Of a stretch of 64,000 nt of DNA, positions 17,522 through 24,839 are shown one piece after another. The stretch covers positions 44,592 through 108,591 of the forward strand of contig CAYSLJ010000002.1 of assembly GCA_964431735.1 (NCBI GenBank). Reading direction: 5' to 3'. The DNA comes from CALARM01 sp964431735. Lineage in GTDB: Bacteria > Vulcanimicrobiota > SpSt-956 > JAKJGF01. Both the position numbers and the translations under genes were made by a program. The notes beneath the pieces are model-generated. The model made no database searches. It was not told the origin of the DNA and was given only the letters and a program-made list of their open reading frames with translations. The stretch's first letter is position 1. Each line of letters opens with the position of its first letter.

Positions 17522-17692
17522 AGATCATTTATGGATTTTCTTAATCAGCTAATATAATGTAAATTCTATGTTTTCCAGGTAAAACCCTTTTATTTAGTGA
17601 AACATTAATTGACCCTTAACGATTCATTATGTATAATTAATCTTAAGGGACTGTAAGAAAATAACTCTGGTAAATTATGGTTTTTCTCCTCG

Positions 17693-17721
17693 CGTCACGC
17701 GTTACGCGTTACGCGTCACGA
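17693..17721 (+). repeat. GTRAYGC heptad tract
   Basis: Four units (GCGTCAC, GCGTTAC on plus). The plus strand is open and faces the small plus-strand ORF at 17792. The rest of 17529-17791 shows no gene. Confidence 0.8.
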
Positions 17722-17791
17722 TTGTAAATATGATAAGGTTATTTTTTTACAACCCCTAAGAGGTAATCAAAATGATGAATCGAACAATAAT

Positions 17792-17950
17792 ATGAAGAAA
17801 AATGAACTTCTCAATATATCTATAGAAAACGATCCATTTTTATATGTTGAGGAATGGGTGCCTGAGGCAATAGATAATATTCCAGAAGACCTTGCCAGTG
17901 AGCATGATCATTATCTATATAACCTGCCGAAGAAAAAAATAACTATATAA
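17792..17950 (+). CDS. Small acidic hypothetical protein (52 aa)
   Basis: An open frame starting MKKNELLNISIENDP and ending PKKKITI, rich in Asp, Glu and aromatics (ASEHDHYLYNLP). An AGAGGT lies upstream of an overlapping ATG-ATG at 17772 that opens only an eight-codon frame ending in TGA at the start of this ORF, so translational coupling is possible. The composition recalls small antitoxin-like or TA-associated proteins, but no toxin is adjacent and I do not recognise the family. It may be the remnant of a longer gene. Confidence 0.45.
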   Translation: MKKNELLNISIENDPFLYVEEWVPEAIDNIPEDLASEHDHYLYNLPKKKITI

Positions 17951-17973
17951 TATCGTCAACAGGTTACTGATCT

Positions 17974-18333
17974 CTATTTTTCCATTACCACAAAAGCTAT
18001 GGCCATATTCTGCGAGTGAGATATGGTAAGGAAAATTTTATTTACTCCTGTTTCCCGGGCATATTCCTTTGCATTACCATATAAGATTATTTCAGGTTTC
18101 CCTTCTTCATTATTCATGACTTCTATATCCTGAAAGGCAAAACCCTTCCCCAGAGCTTTCATAACAGCTTCTTTCGAGGCAAATCTGGCGGCAAAATGCT
18201 GGCCATTTCTGATTTTTGACAGGCAATAATCTTTTTCGCGGCATGTAAAAACCCTGTCAATAAACCGTGGATTTTCAATGGCTTTTTCAATTCTGTCTAT
18301 ATCGATAATATCTGTTCCAATACCTGTAATCAT
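17974..18333 (-). CDS. acpS: Holo-[acyl-carrier-protein] synthase
   Basis: Transfers 4'-phosphopantetheine from CoA to ACP. The 119-residue length is typical. Signature regions are GTDIIDIDRI near residue 5 with the Mg-binding aspartate, RFASKEAVMKALG with the second Mg ligand (Glu), and LTISHSQNMAIAF. The start overlaps the restriction endonuclease stop by 4 bp (ATGA), so it is translationally coupled to the restriction-modification genes. Confidence 0.95.
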   Translation of the reverse strand: MITGIGTDIIDIDRIEKAIENPRFIDRVFTCREKDYCLSKIRNGQHFAARFASKEAVMKALGKGFAFQDIEVMNNEEGKPEIILYGNAKEYARETGVNKIFLTISHSQNMAIAFVVMEK

Positions 18334-19058
18334 ATTCCTGAATTAAATTTTACGAGTTTTTCCCGGTCAATTTTATAATCTGTGCAGAAATTTTTTGTAA
18401 ATTCATCTGCAAATTTACTGATAACCTGATTATAGAGTTCTACAAATGTTTCTTCTCTTTCTTTTGCTTTATAACCGAGTGGTTCTATTATTTCAATATA
18501 TAAATGTTCATTTCCTGAAATAAACTCCCAGAATCTCTGGCCGCAGAGCTTCTGATAATTACCTTTCTCAGGGTTATTATCTTTACCATAACAGCAACCA
18601 TTGACTGCAACAACATGTATAGCAGAATTATTTGTTTTTAAAATTCTTTTAGCCTTTAAAAAGTCATCCTCCATTTTCTTTATCTGTCTGCTATTTCCCC
18701 AGTTAGGGCCGGATTTTATGGAAACAATATATTTGATATTATCTTTATCAAACTCAAGGTCAATGCCCTCTGCAGCAGATTTTTTACCATCATAAACTTC
18801 AGAGCAAATAAAAACTGCAAGACCTTCCAGAAATTCTCCGAAAATAGTTTCTTCCTGGGAAGATAAATGGGCATCTAAAAGAATTTTTACTAAATCATAA
18901 GCATTCAATATATTTTTCGCCCTAAACAGATAGGGATTTTTTCTTTTTAAAATTTTCTTTAACTTAAGTTTTTCAAGATTTTGTAATCTTTTAGAATGAA
19001 ATTTACCTATATTATTTTCAACATATACTGTCACATCATTCAGATTTATTTGTTTCAT
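18330..19058 (-). CDS. Type II restriction endonuclease (PmeII-like PD-(D/E)XK)
   Basis: A 242-residue endonuclease encoded directly after a DNA methyltransferase, with a 23-bp overlap. The probable nuclease core is AAEGIDLEF followed by YIVSIKSGPNWGNSRQ, that is Asp ... (Ile)-Lys-Ser-Gly-Pro-Asn-Trp-Gly-Asn, a signature I associate with PmeII-type enzymes. The recognition site cannot be read. Start ATG 19058 is inside the methyltransferase 3' end, as in many R-M pairs. Role: restriction of unmodified incoming DNA. Confidence 0.75.
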   Translation of the reverse strand: MKQINLNDVTVYVENNIGKFHSKRLQNLEKLKLKKILKRKNPYLFRAKNILNAYDLVKILLDAHLSSQEETIFGEFLEGLAVFICSEVYDGKKSAAEGIDLEFDKDNIKYIVSIKSGPNWGNSRQIKKMEDDFLKAKRILKTNNSAIHVVAVNGCCYGKDNNPEKGNYQKLCGQRFWEFISGNEHLYIEIIEPLGYKAKEREETFVELYNQVISKFADEFTKNFCTDYKIDREKLVKFNSGI

Positions 19059-19899
19059 AAATTCCCTTTTCTTCCAGTAGATAATATTCTACCGGCTTTA
19101 TCCTGCTTTTAGCAAGCTCATAATACTCAGATAGTATTTCTATTCCTACAGAATTTCTTCCCATCTTTTGAGCCACTGCAATAGCTGTTCCTGAGCCCAT
19201 AAAAGGATCGAGAACCCGGTCTCCTTCTTTTGTAAATAATTTTATAAACCATTCGGGAAGTGCTTCAGGAAAAACTGCACTGTGATTTTTATTATTACAT
19301 TCAGTTGACATATGTAATACATTTGTAGGATAAACTTTATCCCTGTCAAGCCAGTTGGCCACTCTTTTACCAAATCCACTGCCTACTCTGGAATTATCCC
19401 TGATTTTATCTGTTTCACTTAAATTCTTCAGCCTTGTTTTTGCCCAGTCTCCCATTGGTATCATAACTTCTTCCTGATACATATTGAATTTTCTATTCTT
19501 ATTAAACTGTAAAAGCCTTTCCCAGGAATCTCTGAATCTGTTAGGCCATTTTCCGGGATAACAATTTTTTTTATGCCACATAAACTCTTCAGTCCAGAGC
19601 CATCCCTGTTTTCTCATTTCCAGAATTAATTCAATTACATAAGTATGTCTTTCACCATTAACGACTTTTTCTTTTATATTTAAGATAAAAGTACCTGAAG
19701 GTTTCAGCACTCTGAGAAGTTCTGAAGTAACAGGAAGAAACCAGGAAACATAGTCATCAGGTTTTATACCGCCATATGTCTGAGTTCGGCTGTCTGCATA
19801 GGGAGGGGAAGTTATTATAAGATCAATGGAATTATCCTCCAGATGGTTCAATTCATCTCTACAATCTCCGAGAATTAAATTTGCTATAACTTCTTTCAT
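19036..19899 (-). CDS. DNA methyltransferase (N4-cytosine/N6-adenine, beta class)
   Basis: The protective half of the R-M system. Motif IV is TSPPYADSRTQTYGG near the N-terminus. Motif I is DPFMGSGTAIAVAQ near the C-terminus, followed by motif X-like GIEILSEYYELA. That order (IV before I) marks the beta class. The SPPY form is common in N4-cytosine enzymes, but N6-adenine is not excluded. ATG 19899 is preferred over GTG 19908 because the purine-rich AAAAGAAGTG fits only the ATG. First gene of the MTase-REase-acpS set. Confidence 0.88.
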   Translation of the reverse strand: MKEVIANLILGDCRDELNHLEDNSIDLIITSPPYADSRTQTYGGIKPDDYVSWFLPVTSELLRVLKPSGTFILNIKEKVVNGERHTYVIELILEMRKQGWLWTEEFMWHKKNCYPGKWPNRFRDSWERLLQFNKNRKFNMYQEEVMIPMGDWAKTRLKNLSETDKIRDNSRVGSGFGKRVANWLDRDKVYPTNVLHMSTECNNKNHSAVFPEALPEWFIKLFTKEGDRVLDPFMGSGTAIAVAQKMGRNSVGIEILSEYYELAKSRIKPVEYYLLEEKGIYETNKSE

Positions 19900-19933
19900 A
19901 AATATCACTTCTTTTAGAATTAATACACTTTAA

Positions 19934-20073
19934 CCAGGAGTTACGCATTTTTTAATAAAAACATCAATAAATCTTTGTCATTCCCGCTATGCGGGAATCC
20001 ACTGGAAATATCATAAAAAGCTTATGGATCCCCGCTTTCGCGGGGATGACAGGCAGCTAATGCATAACTCCTG
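19934..20073. mobile_element. 140-bp MITE-like element with CAGGAGTTAYGCAT ends and REP-like palindromes
   Basis: CAGGAGTTACGCAT (19935-19948) and its inverse ATGCATAACTCCTG (20060-20073) match at 13 of 14 positions. Inside are two palindromes, GTCATTCCCGC-TAT-GCGGGAAT and ATCCCCGC-TTTC-GCGGGGATGAC. TTTAA occurs at both borders (19929-19933 and 20074-20078), consistent with a 5-bp target duplication. No coding capacity. Confidence 0.75.
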
Positions 20074-20252
20074 TTTAATTTTATTTTATCGAAAAATAGA
20101 ATAACAGGCAAGTAACAATAGGATAAAAAAATATCACGTACAATCAAAATACTGAAGTAGTATAAGCCAGAATTAAGAGTTAATCAATCCTGTTAATCCT
20201 TAAATCCTGAAAATCCCGGTTCAGACATCCCAATAATCCCCCCAAATCCCTG
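20074..20252. other. Intergenic region with AATCCT tract
   Basis: No gene is seen. Positions about 20185-20217 hold degenerate tandem AATCCTGTT/AATCCTTA/AATCCTGAA units like those at 12844, next to the 3' end of purA. Confidence 0.45.
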
Positions 20253-21536
20253 TCACCAGACTTCTCTTCTCACAATAGTCTGTTCTCTCTGATGTCCTAC
20301 TGAAACAAGAAAAACCTCGACTCCTGCCTGTTCTGAGATATAATTCAGGTAATTCTGTGCTTCCTGAGGTAAATCATCATAATGTTTGACTTTAATAGTA
20401 TCCTGCTGCCACCCGGGAAATTCCCTGTAAACAGGTTTACATTTTTCTAAAATCTTTATATCCTGTGGGAAATCTTTATAGATCTGTCCTTCATATTCAT
20501 AACCGACACATAATTTTATCGTTTCAAAGCCGTCAAGTACATCCAGTTTTGTGACACCGAGTCCCGTGAGGCCGTTTATAATGACAGAATAACGGATCAT
20601 AGGCAGATCAAGCCAGCCGCACCGTCTGGGTCTGCCTGTAGTGGAACCGTATTCTCCTCCTGCAGCCCTGAGTTCTTCTCCCATATCATCATGTAATTCC
20701 GTAGGGAACGGCCCTTCTCCTACTCTTGTAATATAGGATTTTGTCACGCCTATTATATGTTTTATTCTCGTAGGGCCTATGCCGGAACCTATACAGGCAC
20801 TGCCTGCGGTAAAATTATAATTCCCCACATAGGGGTAGGTACCGAAATCCAGATCCATAAATGTGCCCTGAATGCCTTCAAAGAGGATTTTTTTGCCCTG
20901 GGAACTCAAACTGTTAAGCAGAAAGGGAGTATTTGTTACATATGGTGCAATAATATTTCTGTAATTAATGTAATCATTATATATGACATCAAAACCTTTT
21001 GATGAGAGATTATAAAATTCATTGAAAAATTTATTTTTTTCTTCTATTGATTTCCTGAGTTTATCTTTAAATAAAACTTCATCCATAAGGTCCATAACCC
21101 TTATACCCTTGCGGGCAACCTTATCCAAATAGGCAGATGCCACACCTTTTCTGGTTCTTCCCTTTTTGGCCGTATCATCTTCTTCTACTTCAAGCCTGTC
21201 AAGTAATTTATGATATGGCATTACAATATGAGCCATAGAACTTATTTTTAAATTTTCAAGAGAAACACCGTTCTTTTTCAGATAATCCATTTCTTCTGTC
21301 AGCATGGCAAGATCTATTACCATACCGTTTCCCAGAACAGAAAGTTTCTCCTGATAAAAGATTCCGACAGGGATAAAATGAAGTTTATATTTTACACCGT
21401 TATAAAATACAGTGTGTCCGGGTATATCGGCACTGCCAAAACGAACCACTACATCGGCTTGTTCTGCAAGAAGATGAATAATTTTACCTTTTCCTTCATC
21501 ACCCCACTGGGTACCGATAACTACAGTACAGGACAT
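20253..21536 (-). CDS. purA: Divergent adenylosuccinate synthetase
   Basis: PurA couples IMP, aspartate and GTP to adenylosuccinate. Conserved here: GTQWGDEGKGK with the catalytic Asp, the GHT histidine, EGIQG, RVGEGPFPTEL, STTGRPRRCGWLD, TKLDVLDG. Changed relative to E. coli PurA: GGHNAGHT reads SADIPGHT (Asn38 to Ile), GTTGRGIGP reads GRTRKGVAS, and YVTSSNTTAGG reads YVGNYNFTAGS (Thr239 to Gly). Those are IMP phosphate-contacting positions. It could be a diverged housekeeping enzyme or a paralogue using another acceptor. ATG 21536 is chosen for the upstream AAAGGTGG. Length is normal. Confidence 0.85.
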   Translation of the reverse strand: MSCTVVIGTQWGDEGKGKIIHLLAEQADVVVRFGSADIPGHTVFYNGVKYKLHFIPVGIFYQEKLSVLGNGMVIDLAMLTEEMDYLKKNGVSLENLKISSMAHIVMPYHKLLDRLEVEEDDTAKKGRTRKGVASAYLDKVARKGIRVMDLMDEVLFKDKLRKSIEEKNKFFNEFYNLSSKGFDVIYNDYINYRNIIAPYVTNTPFLLNSLSSQGKKILFEGIQGTFMDLDFGTYPYVGNYNFTAGSACIGSGIGPTRIKHIIGVTKSYITRVGEGPFPTELHDDMGEELRAAGGEYGSTTGRPRRCGWLDLPMIRYSVIINGLTGLGVTKLDVLDGFETIKLCVGYEYEGQIYKDFPQDIKILEKCKPVYREFPGWQQDTIKVKHYDDLPQEAQNYLNYISEQAGVEVFLVSVGHQREQTIVRREVW

Positions 21537-21555
21537 ATAATACACCACCTTTCTA

Positions 21556-21612
21556 TGGCGTGACGCGTGACGGGTGATTCGTGACGCGTAACGCGTAACG
21601 CGTGACGCGTGT
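21556..21612 (+). repeat. GTRAYGC heptad tracts
   Basis: Six or more GTGACGC/GTAACGC units upstream of purA, open strand sense to it. Confidence 0.88.
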
Positions 21613-21619
21613 CTTTACA

Positions 21620-21646
21620 GGTACCGGGAGACCCCCTGGGTCGCCC
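21620..21646. repeat. GGTACCGGG hairpin element, copy 2
   Basis: GGTACCGGGAGACCC-CCT-GGGTCGCCC, a short hairpin between a GTRAYGC tract and a GTGARTA tract (21651-21675), as in copy 1. Confidence 0.7.
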
Positions 21647-21659
21647 CTGCTACTTTTCA

Positions 21660-23006
21660 CTACTCACTACTCACATTTTCCTTTTTCAATATGCCTCTTG
21701 CCACGACAATACCTGATACGGAAGCCTGCATCAGTCCTCTTGTAACTCCTGCACCATCACCTGCGGCAAATAAATTCTGTATACGTGTTTCAAGAGATTG
21801 TGTTAAATTAAGACTGGAAGAATAAAATTTTACTTCCACACCGTAAAGAAGGGTATGATGTGAATAAATGCCGGGAGCAAGTTTATCCAGTGCCTGAAGC
21901 ATTTCAAGTATGGCAGTAAGATATCTGTAAGGAAGAACGAGGCTTAAATCTCCCGGTGTAGCACTCTTCAGAGTGGGAACAACAAGACATTTATCCAGTC
22001 TCGATTTATTTGTACGGCGCCCTGAAATCATATCGCCAAGGCGCTGTACCATAACACCGTCACCCAGGAGATTTGCCAGCCTTGCTATATATTTTCCATA
22101 ACTGATAGGTTCTTTAAAAGGTTCTGTAAAATTCTTACTTACAAGTAAAGCAAAGTTGGTATTTTCTGTCTTTTTTTCCGAATAACTGTGTCCATTTACC
22201 GTGATAACACCTTCATAATTCTCTGTTACCACTTCACCGTCAGGACACATACAGAAGGTTCTGACTCTGTCATCAAAAAGCCTGGAATAGAAAATAAGTT
22301 TGGATTCATAAACATCTTTTGTAATAGGTTCTGCTATGGCAGAAGGCACTTCTACCCTCACACCAAGGTCTACAGGATTAATTTTCTGCCCCAGTTCAAG
22401 CCTTCTGGCTTCCTGACTCAGCCAGTCGGAACCTTCACGGCCCGGGCATGCTACCACGTAGGACGACAGAATCTTTTCTCCTGATTTCGTAATTATACCT
22501 GCTGCTTTTCCATTTTCAACAAGTATCTGTTCTACAGAGGTTTCTGTAATTACATCCACTTTATCGTCCAGGAATTTCCTCATTTCTTTTAATATAAAGA
22601 AACATCTGTCAGTTCCGAGATGACGAACCTTCATAGGAATAAATTTTAAATTGGCCATTACTGCTTTACGGTGCATGGCTCTTGATTTTTCCTCATCTAC
22701 ACCATAAACAGTATCGGTTGCACCGAATTGAAGATATATATTGTCTGTATATTGAAGAAGGCTATCTGCTTCGGCTGAAGGTAAATTTGACAGAAGCTGA
22801 CCTCCTACTTCTGTCGAAAGGGTAAGTTTACCGTCACTGTAGGCACCTGCACCACCCCATCCGCTCAGTCGTTTGTTTCTCGAGTCTATATCAAAACCTT
22901 TTTCAATAAGGGCAATATGGAGTTTACTTCTTTTGGCAAGTTCAAGGGCAGCAAATATGCCTGCAGGCCCTGCACCTATAATTAAAACATCATATTTATT
23001 CTTCAT
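21660..23006 (-). CDS. FAD-dependent dehydrogenase (COG2509-like)
   Basis: A 448-residue flavoprotein with an N-terminal dinucleotide-binding motif (VLIIGAGPAGIFAALELA), an early GWGGAGAYSDGKL signature and a C-terminal FAD-closing segment LFAAGDGAGVTRGLMQA. This is the layout of the uncharacterised COG2509 dehydrogenase group, related to geranylgeranyl-reductase-like and glucose-inhibited flavoproteins. The substrate is unknown. The last residues VSSE-stop are encoded by GTGAGTA repeat units, so the C-terminus has been overwritten by the repeat. Confidence 0.88.
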   Translation of the reverse strand: MKNKYDVLIIGAGPAGIFAALELAKRSKLHIALIEKGFDIDSRNKRLSGWGGAGAYSDGKLTLSTEVGGQLLSNLPSAEADSLLQYTDNIYLQFGATDTVYGVDEEKSRAMHRKAVMANLKFIPMKVRHLGTDRCFFILKEMRKFLDDKVDVITETSVEQILVENGKAAGIITKSGEKILSSYVVACPGREGSDWLSQEARRLELGQKINPVDLGVRVEVPSAIAEPITKDVYESKLIFYSRLFDDRVRTFCMCPDGEVVTENYEGVITVNGHSYSEKKTENTNFALLVSKNFTEPFKEPISYGKYIARLANLLGDGVMVQRLGDMISGRRTNKSRLDKCLVVPTLKSATPGDLSLVLPYRYLTAILEMLQALDKLAPGIYSHHTLLYGVEVKFYSSSLNLTQSLETRIQNLFAAGDGAGVTRGLMQASVSGIVVARGILKKENVSSE

Positions 23007-23131
23007 GTTAATATAAAAGCTCCCGTGCTTTCCATATAAGTAATCTTACAAAGAAATGAACAGTGAGCCCTTTCTTTAATTTTATATAATTTCTACAACA
23101 ACATACATCCGGAAATATCATAATCCACCTC

Positions 23132-23155
23132 GTGTAACGCGTTACGCGTCACGAA
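23132..23155 (+). repeat. Short GTRAYGC heptad palindrome
   Basis: CGTGTAACGCG followed by GTTACGCGTCACG; the two halves face the FAD gene start and the Cys-rich gene end. Confidence 0.7.
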
Positions 23156-23156
23156 T

Positions 23157-23471
23157 CTATCCGCCAAGAGGCTGCATATCTTCCTGAGGAGGAGCATATT
23201 CACAGGTCTTACACTCTTCAAAATTCTTCATAGGTCGTGAAATAAATGGATGGGTACAGTTTATAAACACAGTAGGCTGACCGTCCATATTAAAACCGAA
23301 ATCGGCATAAGAACAGAAATAATCAGGTACAACACCGGAGCAGAATTGATAAACTTCCTCATAATTATCAGGATGACCATGTTCAAAAAAATGTTTTTCA
23401 CATTGAAATATACCAAGTTTGGATTTTCTAAATTTACAGGGTCTGTAAGCGTTCATAATAAATGGTTTCAA
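23157..23471 (-). CDS. Cysteine-rich hypothetical protein (104 aa)
   Basis: Unrecognised small protein with seven cysteines, including a C-terminal FEECKTCEYAPP, and several histidines (KHFFEHGH), which suggests metal or Fe-S binding. No signal peptide or membrane segment. Start is TTG 23471 with AAGAGG upstream; ATG 23456 is an alternative. It is preceded by a GGTTYTG-type repeat tract and followed by a heptad tract, so it is probably monocistronic. Confidence 0.65.
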   Translation of the reverse strand: MKPFIMNAYRPCKFRKSKLGIFQCEKHFFEHGHPDNYEEVYQFCSGVVPDYFCSYADFGFNMDGQPTVFINCTHPFISRPMKNFEECKTCEYAPPQEDMQPLGG

Positions 23472-23504
23472 AAAAACAGAAACCTCTTTTTCCCTCCTTA
23501 AAAT

Positions 23505-23570
23505 ATTTAGGTTTTGGGGTTCAGGTTCTGGGTTTTTAATCTCCCTGACCCAACACCTGTAACCATTAAA
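23505..23570 (+). repeat. GGTTYTG-type heptad tract
   Basis: Degenerate 7-bp units (AGGTTTT, GGGGTTC, AGGTTCT, GGGTTTT) followed by an imperfect inverse (CCTGACCC, ACACCTGTAACC). A clear relative is at 39000-39063. Confidence 0.6.
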
Positions 23571-23624
23571 TAAATCTAAAACTAGAGTTTACGTCCTAAA
23601 AATGAATTTTTCTATAGATTACAT

Positions 23625-24368
23625 TTATACCTCACTGGCTACAGTCTGAATGTTTATTCCTTTATCTCCCTCCCAGTATAGTATCCTGCCGCAATGTTCA
23701 CAGTATTCAAGAGTCATTCTCGACCTGGCTCTTTCAATGAGCCTTTCCGAAAGAGTCATACCACATCCGGTACAAAAATTCTTCTGAAGAGCCACTATAG
23801 CAACTCCTCCACGTTTCATTTTTGTATCTTCATATATTTTCAGCATTTCTTCCGTTGAACTTTCCATGATTTTCTTTTTCTTATTTTCAATATCTTCTAT
23901 TCTGGAATTAAGCTCTTTTAACTGTTCTTCATAAAGAGAATAATATTTTTTATATTCCTCTTCTGCCAGTTGATAATCCTGTTCCAGTTTTTTTATCTCA
24001 TCCACCAGTCCTTCATTGTCATAAATCAATGTAAGGCTTTCTTCATCTATGGTTTCTCTTTTCTTTTTTATATCGTCAATCTTTTTCTGCCACTGGGCAG
24101 TTTCTTTGGAATTAACAGGCCTGCCGCCGTACAGTTTATCTTCTATCGTTTTTATCTGTTTATCCAGTTCAAGTGTTTCAAAACTGAGAGCTTTAAGTCT
24201 CTTACTATTGGCTTCCTGCCTATCCCTGCCGGCTTTCAGGAGAGAAGAAGAATTATTCTTTTTCTCTTCAAGTTCCTTTCCCGGATCAATGAGGCATATC
24301 TGTTCTTTCAGATAGAGAAGATCATTTTCATAGGCCTGCAAGCGATATATTTTCCATAAATCTTTCAT
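23625..24368 (-). CDS. Coiled-coil protein with C-terminal C4 zinc ribbon (CT398/DUF164-like)
   Basis: The first ~180 residues are heptad-rich coiled coil (Lys/Glu-rich, for example KKIDDIKKKRETIDEE). The C-terminus carries two CxxC pairs, CTGCG and CEHCG, in LSERLIERARSR context, which is the zf-RING_7 zinc ribbon of the CT398 family. Chlamydial CT398 has been linked to sigma-54 and secretion; the general role is unknown. ATG 24368 has AAGGAG upstream. Its own start lies about 80 bp from the tRNA operon terminator. Confidence 0.88.
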   Translation of the reverse strand: MKDLWKIYRLQAYENDLLYLKEQICLIDPGKELEEKKNNSSSLLKAGRDRQEANSKRLKALSFETLELDKQIKTIEDKLYGGRPVNSKETAQWQKKIDDIKKKRETIDEESLTLIYDNEGLVDEIKKLEQDYQLAEEEYKKYYSLYEEQLKELNSRIEDIENKKKKIMESSTEEMLKIYEDTKMKRGGVAIVALQKNFCTGCGMTLSERLIERARSRMTLEYCEHCGRILYWEGDKGINIQTVASEV

Positions 24369-24449
24369 TAACCTGACTCCTTCTATTGCAATCTGTTATA
24401 AACATTCTTCATTAAGAATATTTTTCCTCTTTTTATCTTTTAGAAAAGA

Positions 24450-24479
24450 AAAAACCATCTTAATTAAAAGATGGTTTTT
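24450..24479 (-). terminator. Intrinsic terminator of the tRNA operon
   Basis: Perfect 12-bp stem AAAAACCATCTT / AAGATGGTTTTT with loop AATTAA. On the minus strand it is followed by a T-rich run, right after tRNA-Val. Confidence 0.9.
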
Positions 24480-24483
24480 CTTA

Positions 24484-24556
24484 TGGGCGAAACAGGACTT
24501 GAACCTGTGACCTCCTGCGTGTAAAGCAGATGCTCTGCCAACTGAGCTATTCGCCC
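24484..24556 (-). tRNA. tRNA-Val (anticodon TAC)
   Basis: Cloverleaf reads GGGCGAA acceptor, D-arm TAGCTCAGTTGGCAGAGCA, anticodon loop TTTACAC, T-arm GTTCAAGTC. Discriminator A; CCA is not encoded. Last gene of the three-tRNA operon. Confidence 0.96.
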
Positions 24557-24559
24557 GTT

Positions 24560-24616
24560 ATAGTGAGTGGTGAGTAGTGAGTTGTCCACTCACTATTCAC
24601 TACTCACTATTCACTG
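24560..24616. repeat. GTGARTA heptad hairpin inside the tRNA operon
   Basis: GTGAGTGGTGAGTAGTGAG and the inverse CACTCACTATTCACTACTCAC with loop TTGTC separate tRNA-Val from tRNA-Glu. Confidence 0.9.
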
Positions 24617-24623
24617 TTTCTGA

Positions 24624-24696
24624 TACCCCCACGGGAATTCGAATCCCGGTCTCCGCCGTGAAAGGGCGGTGTCCTAGGCCACTAGACGATGAGGGC
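24624..24696 (-). tRNA. tRNA-Glu (anticodon TTC)
   Basis: Acceptor GCCCTCA, D-arm TCGTCTAGTGGCCTAGGAC typical of tRNA-Glu, anticodon stem CCGCC/GGCGG with loop CTTTCAC, T-loop TTCGAAT. CCA not encoded. Confidence 0.96.
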
Positions 24697-24705
24697 ATAT
24701 ATTCA

Positions 24706-24777
24706 TGGGCCCACCTGGATTCGAACCAGAGACCGATCGGTTATGAGCCGATTGCTCTACCGCTGAGCTATGGACCC
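24706..24777 (-). tRNA. tRNA with CAT anticodon (elongator Met or Ile2)
   Basis: Acceptor GGGTCCA, anticodon loop CTCATAA on a TCGG/CCGA stem, T-loop TTCGAAT. It is not initiator tRNA: G1-C72 is paired and the GGG/CCC anticodon stem is absent. Elongator Met and lysidine-modified Ile2 cannot be separated with certainty here. Confidence 0.92.
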
Positions 24778-24805
24778 GATGTGTTTATCAAACTTACGAG
24801 GTTTG

Positions 24806-24834
24806 ATTATAACAAAAGTTTTTTAACTTGTCAA
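24806..24834 (-). promoter_or_regulatory. Perfect-consensus sigma-70 promoter of the tRNA operon
   Basis: On the minus strand TTGACA (24834-24829), a 17-bp spacer and TATAAT (24811-24806) match consensus exactly. Transcription should start near 24799, about 22 bp before the Met/Ile2 tRNA. Confidence 0.92.
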
Positions 24835-24839
24835 TAGAT

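Noticed and set aside
20253..21536. Phage-type PurZ (2-aminoadenylosuccinate synthetase)
   Set aside because: The catalytic aspartate of WGDEGK, which I recall being replaced in PurZ, is retained, and no Z-genome phage genes are nearby.
24577..24837. Protein-coding frame across the tRNA genes
   Set aside because: It runs antisense through tRNA-Glu and tRNA-Met and resembles the spurious ORFs commonly called over tRNA genes.
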